A stretch of 64,000 nt of DNA. Source: Mytilus galloprovincialis. Taxonomy: Eukaryota > Mollusca > Bivalvia > Mytilida > Mytilidae. This document shows, in pieces, positions 25,801-37,800 of the stretch. The notes below the pieces were generated by a model, which saw nothing but the letters and a program-made list of their open reading frames with translations, was not told the DNA's origin and did not search any database. A program made the translations under genes and the position numbers. The stretch's first letter is position 1, and the number at the start of each line of letters is the position of its first letter. The DNA lies in contig NC_134840.1 of the NCBI RefSeq assembly GCF_965363235.1, positions 84,044,916 through 84,108,915 of the forward strand, written 5' to 3'.

Positions 25801-28800
25801 TTCACCCAAGCCACAAACACATACACACATAGTCGATGCCTAATGCAAAAGTTATATTCTGTTCATACTATCGTAACAAAATTCAAAAAATGCATATGTC
25901 TTTATATCCTCTACTGTAAAATCCCTACCTGCTTAGAAATTTGAATAATTGTGCTCATTGCACGCATATATGAGAGTACTCAAAATTACTGGAAGCTAGT
26001 TGATTGATTGATTTTTAAACATCCAGTGTCAAATATTTAGGCAAGTTCAGGACAAAAACACAATTTTACAATAATTTAGATACAACAGGGAGCTAGGCCC
26101 TGTAATAGGTGTCATTCAGGACGAAGGTCTGGAAATTTGAAAATGCCACGCATTGGAAAATGATGGATTATTGGATATATAGCAGCAGAAATTTTGCCTT
26201 TCAGTAGATCAACTACGAACTCCTCAGAGTGGCATTCTCTCTATAACTAGGCATCGGATTTAATGTCCCCATTCTGACCAGACGTGACTGCGCATTTATA
26301 CATCCTGCACAACCAAACGGACGACCAACCTTGGCAAGGGTTTTATTGAAGGTCGGGTGACGACAAAGTGGAAAGCTAGTTGAAAACTAACAACAACTAA
26401 TTAAAAAAAATCATGTGTCTAAGTTAAGGTTCATTCAAGTATTTGTTGATAGAAGTGAAATGATCTGAACCAAAGTTCTAGCTTATAGTTTCTATATAAG
26501 GTAAAATCATATAATAATATTCAATTCTATCCAACATTCCATTCACTAAGGACGAGAGATTAGTGTACACATGACATTCGATAATTAAAGAGTTTTGACA
26601 ACTTCATTGGCGTTTATCTACAGATAACCATGATAACGTTGTTTATTATTTTTTTTCAATAAAAAAAAATATTTGTTAAAATTTATGTGTAGGCACGTGC
26701 CTAAAGTGCCTAACGGCAGCTACGTCCCTGCACATTATTAGTCTAATGTTATATCCAGGTCCCCTATAGTCTTATATATAATTGTTACATATACATATGA
26801 AATTGGGAATATTCACACATATAAGTTCCTTTCTACAGAGCACACACATAATGCCATAATCATCTGTTATGTGTTTAAAAAGCTTGTTCATTTAAAAAAA
26901 AATTGTCACCTAGAGCATTATGAAACTGTTATAAGGGTTGGCTCAAGATATAACTGTTATATGTTATAAGCAAATGTCACTGGGGCTTTTTCACAATGTT
27001 AGACCAATAAGATATAGCTCTGTCACCGACCTTACCGTGGAGGAGAAGGTGTGGGTGTAAGGGATGGCTCAGAATATAACCTAACAAACTCTTGCTCTTT
27101 GTTCTTCTTCTTCTCTGCTATTTGCTTCTCAATAAGTTTTTCAAATGTCTCTCTATGTTATTAGAAAATATGACACACTAACGTGGTTACAAAAATATTA
27201 CTCCCTTACTGTATAGCAGGTTATTTTTGTGGGTGTAAAATTTGGCAATTTTCATTGAATAAAGTATATGAAATATTTTTGCAGTTATCATTTTGGCAGA
27301 TTCAAAACTTTTTTAAATACCTTTTCATGTGCACTTTTAAATTGGCCGATTTTTTTTAGTGATTTTGTTTTATCCATGAAAATAAGCGAAAAATTTACAC
27401 CCTGCGAAAATAACCCAATTTATGGTATTACATTTTCATTCTTGAAATTTTCTGTTATTTTTGTAATTTCTTTTCTGTAGCAAGTCTTGAAGCCAAAGAT
27501 AATAAGTAAAATGTGCATAGTGAAAAGTGAAGTGCATGCATTTGTAGTAATATAGTAATAGTTATTTATGAAGTGCAAATCTACATGCAGTGCGATTAAT
27601 AATAAAAAACTTCTAATAATTAAAAAAAGTTTTGCTCTATTACATGCAATGAGATAAAAAAAAACAAAAAAAACACTCAAATTCTTTTTTTTTTTTTTAC
27701 TGTAAAAACTGCATATATAAGTGCATGCAATTACATGAATCTCAATCTTTCCCTTATATTACCTTTCTTTTCTTTCTTTATTTAGCTGCTCTCTGAATTC
27801 TTCTATCTGTTGATTAAGTTGTGCAAGAACTGCCCTAAAAGTAGTGAGTTACAAATGTATAAACACAATGAATGAGTATCACAAATATAAAGAATATGAG
27901 TAAAGAGGCACATCTTTCTCTTCATCCTGGTTCTTTAATATAATTAACTATAATGTATTTTAAGAATCAAAACAGGAAATCTTAAAACAGTATCATTGTG
28001 TGATACACTAGCTTTACTTACAGTTCTGGATTCTTCAACAATTCATAAAATTGAAAACAGTAAGTAAATTTATTTCAAAATAAGACAACAGGCCTCTTCT
28101 AGACAACAGGCCTCTTCTGTGAAGGATTGTAATTTAAAGGAAATAGGTTAATACTGTTGGTTAATTATCATTCATTGGATAGCAATTTTCCCTGTATTTT
28201 ATGGGTACAGCTGAACCACAAATCAAATGGTCCAAGGAATTACAAATTTTGTACAGGCTTGTTTTTAAAGGCCTTGGCAAAACGAAGACATTTAATATCC
28301 ATGGAAATGTAGGTTTTATAAATGAATTCACAGTAGATGAAGGAATTCAGCTGCAGAACCACAATTTATGATAATAATGGATAAGTGAATGGTTTGGTCA
28401 TGCAGAGGGAGGTGTAACATAATTTGGTAAACATTTTCCTTCACACTGCTATGTCTCAGTGAAAACCTGTAAGACAACACATGTCATAACACACAATAAG
28501 TGAGACAGAATTCATGCCACAATATTTCAGTGAAGAAAACAAAATCAAGTTACTGTAAGATATTCAAACACTGGACCATGCATTATATAAAGACTGCACA
28601 GTTGGAATAAAAAAAAATTAAAGTCATTAAGGGATAAACAATTTTCACATTTTTAATAGTTGATTAACAAAAAGACTACACTGATTTTTATAAACTTATA
28701 AACTTATTTTTTTTAGATGTTAAATTATCTCCCTTTGGTATATCTTTTTTTTTCCTTTCAACCTTATGCATGTATTACATCTATGCAATGCTTGATAATT

Positions 28801-31800
28801 TATTAAACATATTTTCAATTTACTTTTCTTTCTTAAATTTCCATTTATACATACCGGTATCTAAACTTTGAAAAGACAAATTTTAAAAAAGAAAGTGATA
28901 GCAAACATTTGCGTTTGATAAAGATTACACTCTTCATTTTTTCTAAATACCCAGCATGCCTCAGTAAATTCACAGTGTAGGGGTATGACAACATCATGCT
29001 CTGGGACTTACTCATCCTCTTCTACTCCCTTCCTAATAATATTCAGTGTATTGCTTGTAATGAAAACTCATAAAATAAACATTTAAGAAATAAATAAATA
29101 CTCTTTTTAACAACACTTCAACTTAATCTGGAAGACCTTCCTGTTTTCATGTGCGCAAATATATTCACTTCATAAATTAAATGATCAACATCTGCCATTT
29201 CACTCACATCTAAAAATAAATGTCATCATAGAAATTAATTTTATAGCAAGTCTGACAGTGTTCTCCCCTTAGCCTTTTAGAACCATGGTGATGTGTCAGA
29301 TGCTATATTGCTAGAACATGAGCTATCTATAATTAATTTCTTATAGAAAGTGTTGAGGATGTGACACTATAGTTTTAATAAATGATATTCCATAATTCCC
29401 TGTTTACTAGAATGATATAAGAAAGTTCTAAGGAGAACACTGAGAACCTTTTCTAATCAATACAAGGGAGGTAACTACTAATTTCAAAGGGAAGTAACTT
29501 ACTTGTGAGATTCAGCTAGACTTTCCATTGTGTCAGCCATTTCTACATTTTCTGCCTGCATTTTACCAACTAGTTCAGCTTTGATACCAAGTTCTCTTTT
29601 CTGATCTTGCAAACTATATGAAAAAGAAATTTATTATTTTGTTTGCACTCTAATAATGGCTGGAATTAAAATTTGTTTATGTCTATATTTCTGACAATCA
29701 ACTGTCTGGGCCTGGAAAGGAGGAGTCTACTGATGAAACAGACATTTTAATCTTTTTGCATTCTAATGATGGTCAGATGATTGATTTGCTTTTGTTGTGG
29801 TGTGTTTCTCTGAAAAAAGGAAGACAGTGTGGGTTTCTTAAACCACAGTTATACTACTGAAAAGGGCACATGCTGTGAGTTTGTCAATCCAAGGTCATAC
29901 TCTGGAAAAAGGCAGATGGGGTGAGTTTGTCAATCCAAGGTCACACTTTGGAAAAGAACAGATGGGGAGAGTTTGTCAATCCAAGGTCATATTCTTGAAA
30001 CGGGCAGATGGGGGTGAGTTTGTCAATCCACGGTCATACACTGGCAAAGGGCTAATGTTGTGTGTGTGTCAATCCACTATCACATTCTAGAAAAAGGCAG
30101 ATTATAAAGCTCTTGTACCGCATAGGCCAAGTCAGGTGTCCCAATCAAATCCAGGAATCAAGACATTTCTGTCTTTGTTGAAACTGGTTTTTTTTTTTTT
30201 AATGTTTTGCAATCTTGGAATCAGATAGATTTTAATCTTGATTCTTTGTTTACTTATTCTATTGCACTAAGATTGAAGAGATAATCTTGTGCTCTTATTT
30301 TTAGGTTGTGATTTTCAGTCATTCATTGTAGATCCTTAAGTGAGCTTGGATTGACTGTGCTCTTTTACATTATGAATTGACAATATTGTCTCATTGTCAT
30401 GAATCATAATCGAAGAATCTTGTGAAATTTGTCCTTAACATCACTGCAATTAGAATGAATTCAAATAACTTAAAATACTTACGCCCCATCTAAAGCTTTG
30501 ACTTCCTCATAATCTTCCTGTCTTTGTAACATTTTTTCCTCAAGATCTAAAAACAGTGACAAAATTCAAAACACTGATGTTTCTACTTAACTATCAATTC
30601 AGAAATTTTTGCAATGCTTATGTCCTTTGAGTCATCTGATGCTGCAAAAGTTTTTTTTTGTGGGGATTAAATTTCTTGATTTCTAAAAATAAACCTGTCT
30701 GTGAGGTTTTACTTTTCACATTATTTCTGTTTCTGAATTTAATCTTCATTAAACATCAAATTTATGCAATGAGATATTTTCAAAATTTGAACTCCATCTT
30801 AATGCAAATATGGTTTAGTTTATATAAGCCTAGCAGAAATGAACTAGGTACGACTATGTGTATATAGGTCTGCTGTTTACAAGGTTTTTTTTGTATTTTG
30901 TATTATAATACAAAGTACTCATTGTGAAAGCTTTATTTATATATCAATTTCTGTCAATAATAATTTTTTTTTTTATAAAACTTGCCACTATGCAATTCAA
31001 GCTTTTGTCCTTCAAGTTCATAATTTCTATCATCCTCTTTTTGTGTTTCTGTTTCAAGCTAAAATGACAAAGTCATATTTAAATACATGAAAGAGAATGC
31101 AATCATCAAACAATATTTCATCTGTTGGTTTAATATAAGTTCTATGACTTACTACTAATTAAGGAGGTAGACCTAGGTTAAGGGAAATAACTCTTAAAAT
31201 CATCAGTACGTTTGTGTCAACCATTTTCATAAATATATTCTAAGCTTCTAGGTTACATAGATTATTTTTAATCTGTTTCAGGTAAATGCTTAAAATACAT
31301 TGATGAACTTGACTTTTACAAACGCTTAACTGATTTAAAGAGTTATCTCCCTGAATGTGTACAAAATTGAACAAATTGTCAAACAAATAAAAAAAAGTCT
31401 GGTATAAAAACTTATCACCAAATTATAAACTTGGCCGGTTTTTTTTTTTACAATTTAGGGACTGAAGATTATTCTGCAATTTAAAAAAAAAAATGGGATT
31501 AATTTTATTTGACATTTTGGAACAGTTAATAATTATGGAAAAATGGGTTCTGGATTAAACCATGATTCTAGTGCTTTCAAAACTAGACTTGAACTTTCCT
31601 GAGAACATATCTTTTTATGTTGTTTTTTTATATTTCAACTTCAAGGAAAACATATTTAAAACATGATTTTTTAAAGCAAGCACAAACCTCTTACTTTTGG
31701 TTTTCAAATATTGTCCACATAAAAACTGAAGCCAAAAAAGGTGATTTAGGCTTTGGTCTTCAGACTTAAAGTGCACAAGAGTGAGACTTTAGAAACAGAT

Positions 31801-34800
31801 AGAACATAACTAAATAACAGGAGCAAATATTACATAGGTGTCATTTATGATCCAAATGTCCGAACTATCTTCCTGTTCCCTTTTCAGGAATGTGACCTCC
31901 GATTTACACTATTAAGCAGGTTTGTAATAACATGAGCAACACAAAGGGTGCCACATGTGGAGCAGGATTTGCTTACCCTTCGGGCGCACCTGAGATCAGC
32001 CCTAGTTTTTGGTGTTGCTAAGTTTTATTTTCCTATGTTATGTTTTGTGTACGTCTATTGTTTGTCTTTTTCTTTTGTTGCCATGGCGCTGTCAGTTTAT
32101 TTTTTATCTTTGAGTTTGAATGTCCGTCTGGTATCTTTCCCCCCTCTTTTTTAAATACAATATTATTTAATACCTTTTTGAACTTTTTCAGTAAAAGTCT
32201 TTCTGTGTCTTCATATTGTTTTTGTAACTTCATATCTTCATTAATTATTGCAACACTGAAAAATAAAACATCAATATAATTATATAATAGTAAAAACAAG
32301 ATGTAGAATAAGTATCAGTAGGACATCATGGCCAAATTGTTTGTTTGTTTGTTTGTTAACTCTATAAATATAAATTTATAAATGTAACCTGTATCCTAAA
32401 TTATTACAGGAAAAGTTCTAGCACTTTTATAATTATAAAACTTTACTCAATATTGGGAGTACAAAATGTGTACTCAAAATACCAAATCCAGTATATTGAT
32501 TGGTTGACTTCTGATTCTGGGCTTATCTTACTTTATTTTGGCCTTTTTAACTTTTTTGGATTCCAGCGTCACTGATGAGTCTTATGTAGACGAAACGCGT
32601 GTCTGGCGTATATACAAAATTTAGTCCTGGTATCTATGATGAGTTTACTTATATGTTTTGAGGGTGTGATAAATGTGTTTTGAGTGTAAATACAGAAGTA
32701 TTTTTATTATAAGTTAATACTTTACCCCTTTTTTCTCAATGCTTCATTTTGTCTGAGTTTATTTGCTAACTGGTCACTTAATTGTCTTTCTTCTGCTTCT
32801 AACTTTGCCTTTGAATCCTCATATGTTTGTAAGCTCTGTGTCAAAAAATAATAGCAATATAGGGTGCTATAAACAGTTTCGTATAAAAAACTAGGGGTAA
32901 TTCCCCAACTAAAAATAGACATGAAGGGAAGTCCCTTTTTATCAACATAATTGGTGAAAAAGTATCATGTTTTTTGTATTTGGTTGTAAAGATATGTTAA
33001 TTAACTTCAATTAAAGCAGGTTGAATGATTAAAATAATTTAAAAAATTAGATTAAATATACATGTTTTGAGGGGAGACAACACTGTAAACAGTCTGTTTT
33101 TTTGGCAGTGAAAATTGAAAACTTATTTGCAGCCACTGTAGCTATTTTCGGAGCAGGCGAACGTATCCTGAAGCATGAATTTTTTGAAAGACCAGGTAAA
33201 AATCTATGAAATTCATACAACTTTGATTATGAAAAATGTGCAGGTATCATGTCTTCAGGGGTGTGCACATGACCTGATTTCAGGTTTTTTAAGCTTAAAT
33301 TAGGCAATGTTTTTCCCAGTTTCTCTGGATAAAACTTTTTTATACTATTAAAAGTACACTTTTTTTTTATTTCATTATAAATTAGAGAACATTCTGATTC
33401 CAGTGATATCTAGTTTTATACAAGTATCTTTATTAATCAGTCCACCACTAAGGGTCACTTATACATGGTCCCTCAAAATATGACGTCATAGAAAAAAACT
33501 GTTGATTGCACCCATAATAATAGCATTAGAGATTAAATGTATGTATTATCTCCCTTTTAATCTTCCGGTAAGGAGTAACCTAAATTGTAAAAATCTAACA
33601 GAGCTTGATTAAAAAAAAATATCACTGTATCACATACCTTGAAAGGCTTGTCAGTGGTTGACGTTTGTTTATGTGGTTCATATGTGTTTTCCATTCCAAT
33701 ATAAATTAGACCGTTGGTTTTCCTGTTTAAATGGTTTTACACTTGTCATTTTTGGGGCCCTATGTAGATTGTTGTTCAGTGTGAGCCAAGGCTCTGTGTC
33801 GAAGGCAGTACTTTGACCTACAACCATTTGCTTTGATGGAGAGTTGTCGCCATTGGTACTTATACCACATCTTCTTTGTCAAAGCAAAGTTGAATTATAG
33901 TCTTTTACATTATACAAATTTTCTTTCTATCATTTCCTTTTTATTATTTGTAGGGAATTGATGGAGCTATATAGAAAACACCTTACCTTTCTCACAGCAT
34001 CTAATTGGCCTTCATTGTCTACCAACTTTTCATGAATAAGATCTAATTCCCTAGAAATAAAAATATGAATATTGCAATTGTTAAATAATTTCAACAATTA
34101 AATTTCAGCTGCCTGACATGTTAAAAATTCCTTTAATTCTGATGGTTCAAAAAACACATTTTTGTATTTCAAAATTTAGAGGTACCTTACTTTAATCATT
34201 ACTTTAGTGACAAAGAACAAATTGAAATGTTGGAAGGGAGCTTTCTTCTCTCAATTCAAATATTACTGGTACATATCTTTTTCGAAGGATTATATTTTTT
34301 ATAGCATGAATTCCTTTTTTATAGTATGAATTTTCATGTCAATTGTTAAGTTACCAAGTACTATACAACAACTTACTTTTTCATAACAACATTCTCTTCT
34401 TTCTGCATTTTTGTTTTTGAGTTTGTGTCTGACTGAAATAAGAAAAAAAAAAGATTATGTACTAGAATTGACAAATCAACAAAAAAATGGCCATGAAACT
34501 AACTGGCTTAACTGTGAGTGCTCTTAGATCAATACCTCGTGTTGTTTGTCTATTTTTGGAGTAATTTTTGGACCCTGTAATAATAGTGTCTATCTGATGA
34601 GTCAAACCTTTGACAAATGATTGATTGATTAATTGGTGTCTAACAACACTTTCAACAATATTGTGCTATTTCATGGCAGTCAGTTTTATTGGTGGAGGAA
34701 GTTGGAGTGCCAGGAGAGAATCACCAACCCCTTTGACAATTGATTTTTATAGTTTATTCTTATGTTGTACTACAAAACTTTTATCTTAGGTTAGAGAAGG

Positions 34801-37800
34801 GTTGACAGCTCACAAACATTCCAACTCGCATCATTCATTATGTGCCTATCCTAATTCAGGAGCCTTTTATTCAGTGATTGTGGTCGGTTGTTGTCTGTCT
34901 TATTTGTATTTTGTTTGCTGATTTCCACATAAATCAGGCTGTTGGTTTTCTCTGTAGCATTGTTTAACATTTTGTCATGCTTGGGCTTCTTAAGTCTTAC
35001 TTTACCAGTTTCCCTCATATCTAAAGACCATACAACTACAGATGTTCATATCCTCCTTTTACGGTGAAAATTTGTCTTATTTTCATATACTTATTGTATA
35101 GCAAATAGCAGTATTGGTAACTATTTGACATGGACACTTACAACCAGTTGTTTAAGTTTCTATTTGACATGGACACTTACAACCAGTTGTTTAAGTTTCT
35201 ATTTGACATTGACACTTACAACCAGTTGTTTAAGTTATTTGACATGGACACTTACAACCAGTTGTTTAAGTTTCTATTTGACATGGACACTTACAACCAG
35301 TTGTTTAAGTTTCTATTTGACATGTACACTTACAACCAGTTGTTTAAGTTATTTGACATGGACACTTACAACCAGTTGTTTAAGTTATTTGACATGGACA
35401 CTTACAACAAGTTGTTTAAGTTTCTTTTTCTCATGTCTAGCTTCTGTTCTTTCATGAATCAAATCTTCTTTCAATTGTAAAATACCATCTTCTAAATCTA
35501 CAATCTGAAGACAAAGAAAAACTACAATTAAACACAAATCCTACAAACTTCTCAGAATCTCTATGATGATTGTAAGCACAAAAGCAATATTTATACATGA
35601 TGGTGTAGTAAGTTTTTTCAACGACCATAACTTTCAATGAGGTTCTTGTAGGGTTGGGAAGTATTTTTAATGTAATATTCTATGGTTTTGAATTAGAATA
35701 TATAGATGTGCTAAATGGCATTTTTACTTCTTTGAATGCCAGTGTTGAGGTTAATTATTATATAATGAAGAAGTTCATGATTAAGGTCAACACTTTTAGT
35801 GAAAGAGTAATACCTCATGGTCATGAAGGTTTGTTTGTCTATAAATATACTTATGTGTTTAGAAATATATATCAAAACCTTCATGTTTATATCCAAGTAG
35901 TTAGTACAAATATATGTCTTATACCTAATACATGGTCTTCTAATTTAACTTGTAAAGTCTCATTATTTTAACAGCTTTCAATATAAATTCTCTTCTTAGT
36001 TGAGTATGAAAGATTAAAAAAAAAGGACTGGAAAACTTGTGTTATAGCAAAAAGAAATAAATAAAAAAATAATTTAAGCATGAAACTTACGTTCTGGTTT
36101 GTCTGTCTCACTTGGTCTCTTGTTTCATTAAGAACAATCTGAAGTCTAAAATAAGATCATGACATGATATTATTCTATTTAAAAGGGTTTAAAAAAAAAC
36201 AAGAATGTGTCCATAGTACACGGATGCCCCACTCGCACTATCATTTTCTATGTTCAGTGGACTGTGAAAATTGGGGTTAAACCTTTAATTTGGAATTAAA
36301 ATTAGAAAAATCATATCATAGGGAAAATGTGTACTAAGTTTCAAGTTGATGTAACTTTAACTTCATCAAAAACTACCTTGACCAAAAACTTTAACCTGAA
36401 CTTCACACTATCATTTTCTATGTTCAGTGGACCACGAAATTGGGGTCAAAACTATAATTTGGCATTAAAATTAGAAAGATCATATCATGGGGAACATGTG
36501 TACTAAGTTTCAAGTTGATTGGACTTCAACTTCTTCAAAAACTACCTTGACCAAAAACTTTAACCTGAAGCGAACGGACGCAGACGGACGAACGAACGGA
36601 GGCACAGACCAGAAAACATAATGCCCCTCTACTATCATAGGTGGGGCATAAAAATCGCAGTCAAAGTTTTTCAACCCTTTAAAATTACTAAAATAAGCAT
36701 TCAATACTTATAATTACATTTGTTTGATAGGATCACGAAAACATGATTTTTATCAAGTTTTTCTTTTTACCTGTGAACTTTATTGTTGAAGCTCATGTCA
36801 GCATGAATGTTACATTTCATTTTGAAATGAAGGTCAATTTCAGAATGACATGAGATTGCTGTTAGCCAATCAAAATAGCGTATTATTACAAAACATACAT
36901 GAAATGTAATTATAATTAAACTTACCCAGCTTTCTCTGCCATTTTCTCATTAAGTTCTTGAATGATATCTTCATGTTCCTTTGATGCTGAAATTCTTTCT
37001 GGCCTGAAAGAAATACATTTATTTCTTTATAATTTCTATACACAATCTTACATCTTAAAAAAGACATTTCAGGCATTTTCTCAATGGCAGTAAAATGGAC
37101 CTGTACCAAGCATTTTTAATGGTAAATCAACTTTGGCTGTTTTGGCCAACTGGTGATTTGAAATAATGATGGATAGCTGCTTAGCTCAGCGGCAAATTAC
37201 ATGCATATTGAGGACAAAAATAAGTAAATGTAATATGAATATTAACCCTGCTTGTTATTTGACTGACATGCTAGTTCACAAGGTAACATTATGCAGGAAG
37301 AAATGCACCCAATCCACATTATTCTGACTCCAAGCTGACCAGTAATTGCTCATACTCCTTAATGCTGTGTGCTTAGCAGAAAAGCATCAAATATCAATTT
37401 TAAAACCCTTTGGTTCTGTCACCTCCCATACTAGAGGCATGCTGCAAAAAAATAATTTTATCAAAATTTAAAATGCTACATTTGTTTTTGTGACAACTGT
37501 CTTGATGTATAAATTTAAAAACATCACAAAAAATTCAGAATTTAAAGTATCTCTAATGAAATTAAATGCAGCTGATCAGTTGCAATAAAAGCCAGTAAAC
37601 ATGAATGGTTTATGTTTTAAGTCTTGTAAGGTCTAGAAAGTCAAACTTACAGTAAAGTACTATAATCACCCTCCAGGTCATGTTGTCTCTCCTCTAGATA
37701 TTTTATATTGTTATTTATAGATTCTAACTTCTTCTTTAAATTGTCTAAAGCTTCAGCATTGTCTTGTCTGGCTGAATATACAGCTTCTACAATCATAAAA

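Noticed and set aside
29875-30090. 71-residue frame with repeated VNPRSH units
   Set aside because: Reading through a 46-bp minisatellite.
32033-32299. Open frames on both strands at 32033-32299
   Set aside because: The minus one includes the true exon 11 but runs on into the retroelement tail; the plus ones lie in that tail.
34590-34625. A CTGATGAGTC word resembling a second hammerhead core
   Set aside because: No stem II closure and no GAAA at the right distance.
35125-35480. Two repetitive open frames of 110-116 residues on the plus strand
   Set aside because: Produced by the 36/39-bp minisatellite that copies a splice donor of the minus-strand gene.
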